DNA from: Xiphydria camelus
Taxonomy: Eukaryota; Arthropoda; Insecta; Hymenoptera; Xiphydriidae
DNA length: 64,000 bases
Assembly: GCA_963678675.1 (NCBI GenBank)
Contig: OY783195.1
Coordinates: 20,602,912-20,666,911 of the forward strand
Direction of reading: 5' to 3'
Shown: piece by piece, positions 33,743-44,565 of the stretch
Layout: each line of letters opens with the position of its first letter
Numbering within the stretch: position 1 is the first letter of the stretch
Notes under the pieces: generated by a model
What the model was told of the DNA's origin: nothing
The model's input: the letters and a program-made list of their open reading frames with translations, nothing else
The model's database searches: none
Program-made: the position numbers and the translations under genes

Positions 33743-35267
33743 AACGTTGAAGCGAAAATCGCGCAGAATAACGAGAAATAGTGCTTAGACAGTGGGTGCA
33801 CGACACACGTGGGTAACGACGATGCAAAACTCGGAAGGATTCTCGAACCCTGCGGTGGAAGCGTGAAACTCGCGAGTGAAGAAGCCTCTACGCCAATTCG
33901 AGGAAAAGGGTCGGTGTCTATAACCACAAATGTCGACGGTAGACCGAAAAACGTGAACGTCAGCGGCGTATTGCGGGTCCCCGAGCTACGCACGAACCTA
34001 TTGTCCGTTGGGCAGATCACGAATAGAGACAACATTGTGCTTTTCAAAAAGGAAGGGGCGGAAGTCATCGATAAAAACGGAAAAATTATATTGATCGCTG
34101 ATCAAAGTAGAGGATTGTACTACGTACTCAGAGCCGACGACGAATGCTGCGAAAAAGCAAATATTACCGACGAAGCAGACAATGGAAACCTGACGAACGA
34201 GTGGTATCGAAGAATGGGCCATCTCAACACTCGTGATCTTTGTCAAATGCAACAAGGAAGGTACGGTGCGAGGAATGAAACTCGGAAAATCATTGCAGGA
34301 ATCCAACTGCGACGTATGCCTCCGAGGAAAAATGACTAGGACACCGTTTCCGAAGAATTTTGCGAGAAATTCGAAGCTGCTGGAAATAATTCATAGCGAT
34401 GTCATCGGACTAATGCGCATCGAATCGAACGGGAAAGCGAGGTATATCATAACTTTTATCGACGATTATTCCAGATGGCGCAAAATACGCTTGCTCAAAC
34501 AAAAGGACGAAGCTCTCGACGCTTTTAAGGAGTACAAATCCCTCGTTGAAAATCAACATGGATGCAAGATACAGTTCCTACAATCGGGCAATGGGAAGGA
34601 GTACTTAAACGAGAATTTCAACACGTTTCTGAAGGTAAACGGTATTCGCCGAAGATTGGCGGTTACTCATACACCCGAACAAAATAGCGTCGCAGAGAGA
34701 CGGAACCGGACATTGATGGACATGACAAGGTGCCTCCTGATACAATCGCGGCTCCCTCCATCTTTCTGGGGTGAGGCAATAAATACCGCAAATTATAGCC
34801 GAAATAGATGTCTGTCAAGGAACCTAGAAGGAAAGACCGCTTGTGAAAAGTGGACTGGAAAAGTTCCGGATGTGTGTCATCTTCGGGAATTCGGATCTCA
34901 GGTATTTATCATCGATCGAACACCATCGAAAGGAAAATTGGAACCTCGTTCGAAGAAAGGTATATTCGTCGGGTATTCGGAGGAGTCCAAAGCATACCGT
35001 ATTTGGCTACCGGGCACAAGACGTATAAACGTCGCTCGAGACGTGAAGTTCATCGGAATCCCGGAAGTCGCGATGAAGAACGAAGGTTCGGTCAAAAATC
35101 TTGACTATAACGACGAAAATTCTACGGATATCGACATAATTTTCCCTCCGGCAAATCAGCAAGATGAAGAGGATTTTCGAAATTGTGCGGAAGACGAACA
35201 TGAACAGCAAGACGAAGTCAATCAACAAGACGCACACGAAGGCGATGGTGCCGATCCCCCAAGTTGA
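33743..35267 (+). pseudogene. Ty1/copia protease and integrase, broken
   Basis: Protease site CLDSGCTTHV at about 33782 follows an in-frame TAG where Trp is usual. The pre-integrase WYRRMGHLNTRDLCQM is present, then a frame change near 34260. Integrase: zinc-finger Cys pair CDVCLRGK, the first acidic block IHSDVIG and FIDDYSR, the central block LQSGNGKEY where the family has a catalytic Asp, and the last block TPEQNSVAERRNRT. The loss of the central Asp would abolish integration even without the frame breaks. Confidence 0.88.
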
Positions 35268-35379
35268 GGTCCAGGAAGACCCAGAATCAAGCGGACAGGA
35301 CTCAGGGGGAGACCTAAAAAGATATACCAAACGGCGAATTTCGCCGAAGAGACTACTTACCTAACCGAGATACCGCTGG

Positions 35380-36950
35380 AACAGGCCGTACACGGGCCGT
35401 GCGCCGACGAGTGGCGCGAGGCAATAGCTTCGGAGATAAAATCCATTATCAAGAACGACACATGGATTATCACGGAGAGACCAGAGGATCAGGAAGTGAT
35501 CGGCAGTCGAATCGTGCTATGTAACAAATATGGACACGACGGGAAGTTGGTTCGCAGGAAAGCCCAATTCGTTGGAAAAGGATTCGTGCAACGCCCTGGC
35601 ATAGACTTTTGCGAAACGATCGCACCTGTAGCGCGAATTGGATCAATCAGGACGATGGTGGCACTCGCCGCGGAAAAGGGAATGATGATAAATCAGTTCG
35701 ACATTACCACTGCATATCTCCACGGAATACTCGAAGAAAAGGTGTTTATGGAAATAGCGAAATACACGGTGGAGGCTCTGAAAACAATAGTACTAACCGA
35801 ACCTCGCAGCGATATCAGAGAAAAAGCCTCGAGAATGCTCGACGAACTCGATGGGGGCGATAAGGTCTGTGGGTTGAAGAAAGCATTGTACAGTCTGCGC
35901 CAATCTGGACGCTGCTGGTACGGAAGAATCGACAAGTTGGCAAAATACGGAGCGAAGAGAACCTCTGCAGATCCCTGTGTTTACTTCAAAGGAAAAGGAG
36001 AGAACCAGCTCTTAATTTGTATCTACGTGGACGACATACTTGTCGCATCGCGAAACAGCGAAATGATCGTCGATTTTGGGCGACATCTCTCGAACGCGTT
36101 CGAAGTTACGGATCTAGGCGTAGCAAAGTACTGCCTCGGAATGGAGTTCCTGTAACGCGAAAACGAGATTACAACCAGTCAAGCTGCATATACCAAGAAC
36201 GTTTTTGAGCATTTTAACATGCAGGACACGAAGGCCGTCTCAACTCCACTGGATCCCGGAACGAAGCTCGGAATAAGCGCGGAAGAACCCAGCCCGGAGG
36301 AAAAGAAACTTCCATATCGTGAGTTAATTGGTGCGCTCATGTATCTAGCCGTATGTTCCCGTCCGGACATCGCCTATACAGTCAGTTATCTCAGTCAGTT
36401 TAATAGTTGCTTCAGGACTGAACACTGGGTAACAGCAAAACGGGTTCTAAGATATCTACGCGGAACCCAAAACGTCGGACTGCGATTTCATCATACAGGA
36501 AAACTGCTCGAAGGATTTGTCGATGCGGATTGGGCGAATTGTCCGAATGACAGGAGGTCATACACTGGCTTCGCCTTCAATCTCGCAGGATGTCCAATCA
36601 CGTGGGAGGCCAGAAAGCAGAGGACCGTGGCGCTCTCGTCGACGGAGGCCGAGTGCATGGCCCTATCAGAAGCTGCGAAAGAGGCCACGCACTTAAGACG
36701 TCTCCTCACCGAGCTCGGATTTGCTGAACTAGCAGAAGTCAAAATTTTCTGTGACAACAATGGTGCTCGGAAACTCGCCGAAACCCCCGTTTTTCATAAC
36801 AGAAGCAGGCACATCGACGTACACCACCATTACGTACGTGAAGTCCTGGAAAACGGCGAAATCAAGATCGTGTACATGCCTACCGCCGAGATGGCGGCAG
36901 ACGTCTTGACCAAAGCAATACCGAAGCAGAAACACGCCAAGTGTTTAGAT
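35380..36950 (+). pseudogene. Ty1/copia reverse transcriptase and RNase H, one stop
   Basis: After another frame change, EWREAIASEIKSIIKNDTW opens the reverse transcriptase. QFDITTAYLHG and the catalytic CIYVDDILVA follow. A TAA at 36153 interrupts after KYCLGMEFL. The same frame continues with PYRELIGALMYLA and RNase H: DADWANC, STEAECMALSEA, CDNNGA and RSRHIDVHHHYVRE. The end near KAIPKQKHAKCL is abrupt, without polypurine tract or LTR, and runs straight into another transposon fragment. Confidence 0.88.
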
Positions 36951-37247
36951 TTTCTCCCTTTTTATTTTGGTTTGAATAATGTTAACAGAAATAATCTCAT
37001 AGAAAATGAAATTTCGAAAATTACTGAAGAACTCTTGATTTCAGACAGTGAATTAATCCTTCATTGTTATGGTACGTACATTAGACGTCAAAAAAGCTCT
37101 AATAATGAGTATCAGTTCAAATCATACCCTGGCCAAAAAAAAAGTACCTTTGTGCTAGCCATTTACAGTTTGTACGACAAATGGTTATATTTAATTATTA
37201 TTATCAGGCCTAGTAAGCTGTCGACTATATTTTTGAAACTTTTATAG
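36951..37247 (+). pseudogene. DDE transposase fragment fused in frame to copia
   Basis: Directly after the copia RNase H the open frame continues into KSSNNEYQFKSYPGQKK, typical of the ISL2EU-type transposase. Then, in another frame, PFTVCTTNGYI matches the start of the fragment at 8898-8960. Nucleotide blocks AAAAAGTACCTTT and ACGACAAATGGTTATATT are shared by both loci. An accidental fusion at the truncated copia end. Confidence 0.65.
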
Positions 37248-39018
37248 ATTGAGAACAAACTGATGGTTAAGAGAATTATCAACTTGGAAGGTAACGGATT
37301 CGGAATGTAGCAATGTATGAGGTCGAGAAATTACGAAATCAACGCGTATAATAGATAATCTCTTTTACTTCATTAATTGGCATCGCGGTAAGGGGAACAA
37401 TGAGAGATGTGGGGAAACGGACTAACAATAAGATATTATCTAGGGGGTCAAACTTTGAGGCATCAAGAGACACGGTAGTGTCTCGCGGCATGTTCATTCA
37501 AGTCGTCAGAACGACGCCGCGAGCACCCGTGTATCTTTACAGGAAAAATGTCTGCCCCCTTCACCCGTCAATTTTAACATCGAATTTTCTCAATAAATAT
37601 ACGGTTATAACCAAAACTATGCTTAGTTACGCCAAATAAATCGACTATTCTCTATCGATAGAGACCAGAGTAAATGTTGTAAATTACATATTAACAGAGA
37701 TTTTTCCTTAGCAACGCGAAGCCACGCCCCTCGCGCCTCAAAAGTCGAGAATCCGATTTCTCGGGCGATATATATATGTCAAAATCTCACAAAAATTCCG
37801 CCTGTCTTCGGCGATATTCGGCCATGGTCGGAAATGTGTACACAGATGCGGCCGCACGCATACGCCATCAAATGTATGTGAGAGTGTGTGAGAGAATATA
37901 TTCCTTGAATGTTTAGTTGTTTTTCAAAATTAATAAAATATGTCCATTCGCGAAACGATCCCTCGCATTTTTTCGATCCTCGGACGCGCTTGTTAATAAA
38001 AAGTAAAAATTCAGTGTAATCGGAGTAGTGAATCTCAATAGTGGTGAATGTGACAGACGCTCCGTATAGTTTAATAATCGTTTGTATTTTTTTCGAATAT
38101 CGAGATAGAGTGAACGGATGCAGTGGTATTCTTCTCTAGTTGCCTGTGCATCAAGAAAGGAGCAAGAAAGGAGACGGTCTCAGAAGAATTGCCATCAGAT
38201 AAGTTTAATTGCCATCTGACAGCTTTAACCTTACTTTCACAATGGAAGGACAATATCTTTGTGTTCGTTCTATTTTTTGTTTTCAGGGTCATGCGAGCAC
38301 GGGAAAAATCGAAGGTTTTTCTTCCCATTGTCAGTCATCAATACAAGCCGTGGCAGAATAGGAGATGAAATGGAATTGGATCACAATAATCAAGTAATTA
38401 CTTTTTATCACTATTTTTCTCTATCGATATATTTCCTCTTTCGTACTATCACACAAGATCCAATTTACACACCGACCTGTCAAACCTGAAGTGTACACGT
38501 ACCTCACTTCTATTTCATCTCTTCTTCGTCTCCGGTGTAACGACGGTCAATGAGGAATTACTGATACCGATTAGGCAGATAAGTGCTGAATAACGTAGTA
38601 TAATACGAAAGAGGAAATATATCATTTTTAATAATTCTGTCATTATTAGAATAGAATTGATTAACTCAGATATAGTTTTTTAATTTCTACGCTCGAGTAA
38701 GTTCGGTATATTTTAAATAGTGAAATGCTGCATATGATTATGTAATTTACAGTTTGTTACAGATCGTATGCAAACCCGAGGAGGTTTCTTTCCAACGAGG
38801 GATCATCCACTTGTTGTTCCAACCACAACCAGTTGCATTCATTGCATTTGACAGGTCGGTATATAAATTGGTAGTATAATACGAAAGAGGAAATATATAA
38901 TTTTTCTTAATTCTGTCATTATTAGAATTGGTTAACTTAGATTAATATAATCTTAGTTTCTACGTTTAGTTAGTTCAGTATATTTTAAATTGTTTGTGTT
39001 ATTTACAATTTGTTACAG

Positions 39019-39168
39019 ATCGTATGCGAACCCGAGGGGGTTTCTTTCGAACGAGGGATCATTCACTTGTTGTTCCAAGAACCTGCTGCTTTGGTTCATT
39101 CGGCGACCTGGATCTACTGTCTCGAGTGCATGGACATACGTCACTTTAAATGGATGAATATCCTTTAA
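39019..39168 (+). other. Exon-like coding module, copy 3 (copy 2 at 38763-38850)
   Basis: ATTTGTTACAG precedes an open frame reading IVCEPEGVSFERGIIHLLFQ and SATWIYCLECMDIRHFKWM, stop at 39166-39168. It aligns codon for codon with 17421-17560. The partial copy at 38763 shares the acceptor and first 20 or so codons. Family not recognised. Confidence 0.4.
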
Positions 39169-39580
39169 TATCCTCCGAACCGTAGACTTGCTAACCTCTG
39201 ATTCTAACCTTTCTTGCCATAGCCCGAATATTCGTTCGAGGGTTATTCCTTACTCTTTCTAGCAGAGAGCATCGATATTTTGCTGCATCTATATTCTTCT
39301 GGAACTTCCTAAAATAATTATAAAAACCCTATATAATTCAGCCCGAACAAGTACAATCTTATCGGACTATACCTTATCGGGGAGATTTTTCGACATTATG
39401 ATTCCGAAACGTTTTTATCGAGAAGTATATATTTCTAACATACGGTAGTGTTCACGAATATTGTAAAATATCGCAGGAATGTTACAGAAAAATTACTTGC
39501 AAGAACGTGCTTTGTGGGGTGCAAATGATGATATTTTGTAATCCATCGTTACACCAGAGGCGAAGAAGAGATGAAATAGA

Positions 39581-40003
39581 AGTGAGGTACATGTACACTT
39601 CACGTTTGACAGGTCGGTATATAAATTGAAACTTGTGATTGTATAATACGAAAGAGGAAAAATTTATATCGATAAAGAAAAAAAAATAATAAAGTAGTTA
39701 CTCTATTATTGTAATCCAATTCCATTATATCCCTTATTTTTCTGCCACGACTTTGATTGTTGATAGTGGATGGATCAACCAATAAATTTGATTTTTCTTC
39801 GCTATCAGCAATTATTAAAGTCGTGGCAGAAAAATAAGGGATACACAATGTTATTGGATTACAATAATGGAGTAACTACTTTATTATTATTTTTTCTTTA
39901 TCGATATAAGTTTTTCCTCTTTCATATTATACTATCACAAGTTTCACAATTTATATACCGACCTGTGAAACGTGAAGTGTACATGTATGTACCTCACTTC
40001 TAT
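39581..40003. repeat. Palindrome within repeat X
   Basis: Arms of about 190 bases: GAAGTGAGGTACATGTACAC on the left and its inverse on the right, inner ends at AGTCGTGGCAGAAAAATAAG. The outer arms are shared with 18333-19330. Confidence 0.7.
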
Positions 40004-40826
40004 TTCATCTCTTCTTTACCTTTGGTGTAACGATGGAAATTACAAAATATCATCATTTACACCCCGCAAAACACGTTTTTGCAAGCAACTTTTCTGTAAC
40101 ATTCCTGCGATATTTTACAATATTCGTGAACATTACCGTATGTTAGAAACATTCCTTTACTTATAATATATATTTCTCGATAAATTCGCGAATGTTGCAA
40201 AACAGCATAGAAGCATTTCGGAATCATTATGTTGAAAGATCTCCTCGATAAGGTACAGCTCGATAATATTGTACTTGTTAGGGCTGAATTATATAGGGTT
40301 TTTATATCCCAGAAGAATATAGGTGCAGCAAAATATCGATGCTGTGCTGGAAATTTATTTACGAGTAAGGGCGAAATTTCAGCGGTGCATGCAAAAGGAT
40401 TTCTTGAAACTATTCCAACGTCTCGAGTTAATATGTAACAACATATATACTGTCATAAGTGGTACCTTTACATGTGATTAAACAATTCGTCATGGTTATT
40501 GGAAGAGTATACTTAGAGTTAAAGGTAAAATGTCTACATGGATTTCTGTAGACGACCAAAATATAAGAAAAATCCGATGGCCTGTAAATTCGAAAGTGGT
40601 ATGTTTTATTTCTCCAAAATACTAAGGCAAAGTGAAAAATATAAGGGCACTCTAGTTTATAAATCCCTTTCAAAATATCACGAGAATAAATCAAAAGTAA
40701 CGTGGTTATAATTAATTAGCTCGTATGGGTATAAAATGTGAGACTTTAATTTTGTGGTAATAAAAAGCTATTCTTCTACACATGTACGTATTCTCCTCAT
40801 GAATAAATTCCAAAAAGTAGTGAAAT

Positions 40827-41558
40827 CCCCTCACAAAAACAGATTCTCTGTAAAAAAAAGGCGGCATGTTCATTCAGTTCAAACCAAAATTGATACGTAA
40901 AATACTATCCAAAATATATTTGAAATCAATTAAGATCGCCATGTTCAAGATTTATATATAAAAAGTAAAAGGCATCATTTGAAAGGAAAAATTATTGTAA
41001 ATCAGGTTACTAAAAAATTCGACTAAAAAAATTTATAAAAAAATTTTAATGAAAAAGAATTTGCCGCGTTTTTCCTTCAAAATAAAAAATTCAGACAGAG
41101 AATTATATTCGATGCTTATGCACTTATGATTTTAAATAAATTCATACACTCTTATATGATACCACCAGTATACCGAACGTCGCACGGGAAACCGTTCAGA
41201 CGGGGGCCTTCTGGATTTCTTTGAATTTGACTTCGACAGTGCAATTTATGAATCACTCTAGCACTGTCCAAGCACTGCCAAAATATTCGGTATAGTGGAC
41301 AAAATATGAAAACTTAAACGCGGCAAGTTCTTTTTTATTAAAATTTTTTATAAATTTTTTTAGTCGAATTTTTTAGTAACCTGATTTACTATAATTTTCC
41401 TTTCAAATGATGCCTTTTACTTTTTATATATAAATCTTGAACATGGCGATCTTAATTGATTTCAAATCTTTTTTGGAGAGTATTTTACGTATCAATTTTG
41501 GTTTGCACTGAATGATTATGCCGCCTTTTTTTTTTACAGAGAATCTGTTTTTGTGGGG
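40827..41558. mobile_element. Palindromic element M, copy 2 (unoccupied)
   Basis: Ends CCACA/TCACAAAAACAGATTCTCTG and inverse; arms of about 230 bases share AAGGCATCATTTGAAAGG and GATCGCCATGTTC. The centre (41190-41300) holds CAGTGCAATTTATGAATCAC, the site that in copy 1 carries the gene-capturing insertion. Confidence 0.75.
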
Positions 41559-41582
41559 TTATGGCATTACCGAGTAAGACTG

Positions 41583-42204
41583 TACAGGGTCTCCACGTAT
41601 GTTGTTGACATAGGACAATATGGCACGTAGCGTTTTGTAGACAGTAGGCTGTAGGTACACTATTGGTCGGAGACGCAAGGACGACGAACGATTGGCTCTG
41701 TCTATCGCCGGCAGACGTCAATATCGCGAGAGAAGTTCCCTAGGGCGTAAACACCTAGCAGACGAGAAAGTATGACGGGTGACGGGTACGTGTCTTTACA
41801 AAGTGGAATTTGTCGGAGTAATTGTATTTTTTGAAAATAAAACGTGATTTTCAAAGTTCATCAAATATTTCCATTCGCAATACGATTTCCCTCGCGTTTA
41901 TGTATTTCGATCCTCGGACGCCTGTTAATAAAAAGTAAAAATTCAGTTAAAACGAAGTAATGAAGGAGAGAGAGAGAAGGGTGATAACGCATCTTTACGC
42001 GTACCCGCCACCCGCCATACTTTCTCGTCTGCTAGGTTTTTACGCCCTAGGGAACTTCTCTCGTGACTATTGACGTCTGCCGGCGATAGACAGAGCCAAT
42101 CGTTCGTCGTTCTTGCATCTCCGACCAATAGCGTACAGCCTACAGTCTACAAAACGATACGTGCCATATCGTCCTATGTCAACAACATACGTGGAGACCC
42201 TGTA
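41583..42204. mobile_element. Foldback element with TACAGGGT ends
   Basis: Ends TACAGGGTCTCCACGTATGT and perfect inverse. Arms of about 200 bases with CGGCAGACGTCAATA and GTACGCTATTGGTCGGAG-type blocks. The centre contains the 16.6 kb block of repeat X. TA-bordered. Confidence 0.8.
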
Positions 42205-42477
42205 TAAAAAGACTATCATTATTGACATGGTTTATTTATTGATACCGAGAGAGCACCGGCCTCATTAGGTAATGCACTGTAGTGGATGCTTAAACAATTT
42301 GGAAATAGATCGGTGAGTATGATTAGTCGGCAATGCAACGAAAGCCACAAACCATTGAAATTAGTCACCAGGCGCGATCATAGCATATCTAGCTTTTTAA
42401 ATTAAAAAACTGGACCTCGTACATACCTAAGGAATGAATAAATGCCACACGACAATGACAACAAGGATAAGAGATTT
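42205..42477. other. No feature recognised
   Basis: No coding or repeat signal seen. Confidence 0.4.
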
Positions 42478-42670
42478 GCATCCATATCTGGTAGTGTAGC
42501 AATAATAGAAACTTAAAAATATGCATGTTTATATACGAACAGAAATGTGTGTTCGCATCTGGTAACGTTACAAAAAGAAAAACTAAAAATACGCATATTT
42601 ACATGCACGCATAGACGTGCATCTGCGTTGGTAGTGTAACAGTAATACAAATTTGGAGATGTAATTATGT
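42478..42670 (+). repeat. Three-copy tandem repeat, about 70 bases each
   Basis: Units carry GCATCTGGTAACGTTAC / TCTGGTAGTGTAGC / GTTGGTAGTGTAACAG, then AAAAATATGCATGTTTA-type sequence. Divergence is about a quarter of positions by eye. Confidence 0.6.
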
Positions 42671-42930
42671 ATATCTTAAGAAAACCCTTCTGAATAGAAC
42701 TACGATGGGTGGTGGCGAGATAATTGGTGGTGAGGGGTATCTCGAGGAGTGAGGTATGAAGAGACGGAAATTGAAGTGACTGACCTAAACAAGTTTTCGC
42801 GATCGTGCGAATTGCATTCATTATGATGACACATTTACGCGCTCGCGTATACACGACAGTATTGCACATACCGAAAACGTACGCTACCGTTCTTGTCGAG
42901 TATAATATAAGTAACAAAAAACCTGAAATT

Positions 42931-43110
42931 CCAAAAAGTTATCCAAATGTATTACAAAATGTATACCTAATGTCCGTCAAAAAGGTAAATTATTTTTCGA
43001 ATATCTTTAAGATACCATACAGTTGTTAAAAGATATTCGAAAGATAAGTTACCTTTCTGATAGACATTAGATATAGATACATTTTGTAATATATTTAGAT
43101 AACTTTTTGG
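42931..43110. mobile_element. 180-base hairpin
   Basis: CCAAAAAGTTATCCAAATGT and the inverse near 43090-43110, with continuous near-complementary arms of about 85 bases (CTAATGTCCGTCAAAAAGGT against ACCTTTCTGATAGACATTAG). The centre is CATACAGTTG. Probably a MITE; transcribed within the intron it would fold into a long stem. Confidence 0.65.
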
Positions 43111-43214
43111 TATTTCTCATTTTGTGCTACTTGGGAAAGTTATGCCCGCACTCTCATCGAATCGTTACACCTTCGATAAATTCTCCCGTTGGAATATTAT
43201 TACTTCCTGTTATC

Positions 43215-43571
43215 CCACTACGGCGTAGGGAACTGCCACTCTGATTGCTGATACTGATGCTGATACTGCGGCGGCTACTGAAACTGCGGCAGCTGCTGAC
43301 ATTGACACTGCGACGATTGCGATTGCAGTTATTGATACTATGCGGCAGATGTGATGGTAGCTGCTGCGACTGCGGCAGTTATGACTGCAGGTGCTGCTAC
43401 TGCGGTGGCTGTGGCTATTGTATTATTTGCAGCGGCATCTGCTACTGATATAATTTTTGTATTTCCTCCTTCCATGGTTACAAATGTCACACTTTCAATT
43501 TGACAGTTAATATTCTCTAGTTTAGGACCACAACGCAATAACAACACAAAAACAGAAATTGTACGTGTCAC
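43215..43571 (-). repeat. Imperfect CTGCGG/CTGATA-type repeat with an open frame
   Basis: Short Ala-coding repeats (TGCGGCAGCTGCTGA, ACTGCGGTGGCTGTGG). The minus strand 43571-43338 reads ISVFVLLLRCGPKLENINCQ and, after an ATG in frame, MEGGNTKIISVADAAANN followed by an Ala/Thr/Val-rich stretch to a stop. It could be a small secreted-protein exon, but no splice sites or relatives were found; simple repeat slippage explains most of it. Confidence 0.35.
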
Positions 43572-43693
43572 ACAGTTGCCTATATTTTAAACATAAAATA
43601 CATAAATCGAGGGAAGTTTGAGAACATTATTGTATTGTATCTCGTATGTTGGCCTTCTAAACTACTTACACCATGTATATGTATATTTATATA

Positions 43694-44551
43694 TACAGGG
43701 TCTCCCTAAATATCATGTACAAACGGAAGGAGGCAATTCTTTAGCTTATTTCATTAAAAGTTCATAAAACATCGGTTAACATCGACAATGTCGACTCATA
43801 GACCAGGCGTCAGGGGTTTTATTGACCCAAAAATTCCTAATGGAGATTTTTTTTTTCCTTCGGCGAGCCCCGTCCCCCCACCGTCCCTCGTGCTACGACT
43901 TGAACACAGTCTGAAAAAGCCTCGGATTACCGCCTTATGATATAAGATACTATTATCAGAATGCGCTTGGAAGAAACTCTTTCACACTCTCCAGGGAACT
44001 AACTAAAAGGGTTTACGGGGATCATGATATGGACCATCGATGACTGGTTTCTTTCTTTCGTCCTCTTAGGGCCGATATTACAATGTCAGGTTAAACCGAA
44101 GGTTACAGGTTACCGCAGGAGATAACGGTGGCAGATACGAAAAAACTACAAGAGACCAAAAAGTTTGTGAACAAAATGGAAAATTTATTTTGTATTTTAG
44201 AATCTACCACCTCTGGCGCACCGCAAAAAAGTTGAAGGGGAGAAAAGAGGGCACGACCCCTGAAAAAATACCCCCCCCCCATATACCCCCCCCCCCGTCG
44301 ATTCTCATAACCATTTGACAAGCCCAATGATATAACGCCTACAGCATAACCTACATTCCAAATTTGAGCTAAATATCTTAAAAACTGCATGAACTATAAA
44401 AGAAAACTAAAATTTTTTTTTGAAATTTCAACACCCATGTAGATCAGTAACGAAGCTTTTACGGGCCTATGTTTATATGAACTTTTACTCATGAAATAAG
44501 CCAAAGAATTACCTCCTTCCGTTTGTACATGATATTTAGGGACACCCTGTA
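43694..44551. mobile_element. TIR element with TACAGGGT ends
   Basis: Ends TACAGGGTCTCCCTAAATAT and, reversed, TACAGGGTGTCCCTAAATAT, about 85 bases of inverted identity (CAAACGGAAGGAGG shared). The interior is non-palindromic and contains C runs at 44271-44298. No transposase frame. Confidence 0.75.
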
Positions 44552-44565
44552 AATATAAATATACA

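Larger units (their letters stand above)
37446..41565 (+). repeat. Composite repeat X, copy 2
   Basis: Same orientation as copy 1 at 16154-24712, starting GGCATCAAGAGACACGGTAG. It includes the family A block (38032-38380), two copies of the exon-like module, the palindrome 39581-40003 and element M (40827-41558) without the 3.67 kb insertion. A third partial copy of its 16645-16760 block lies at about 41845-41945. Confidence 0.7.

Noticed and set aside
42931..43110. MicroRNA precursor
   Set aside because: The stem is too long and too evenly paired, and ends like a MITE; no sign of a conserved mature arm.
44271..44298. C-runs as possible G-quadruplex regulator
   Set aside because: Two uninterrupted C tracts within a mobile element; more likely simple slippage, with no supporting context.
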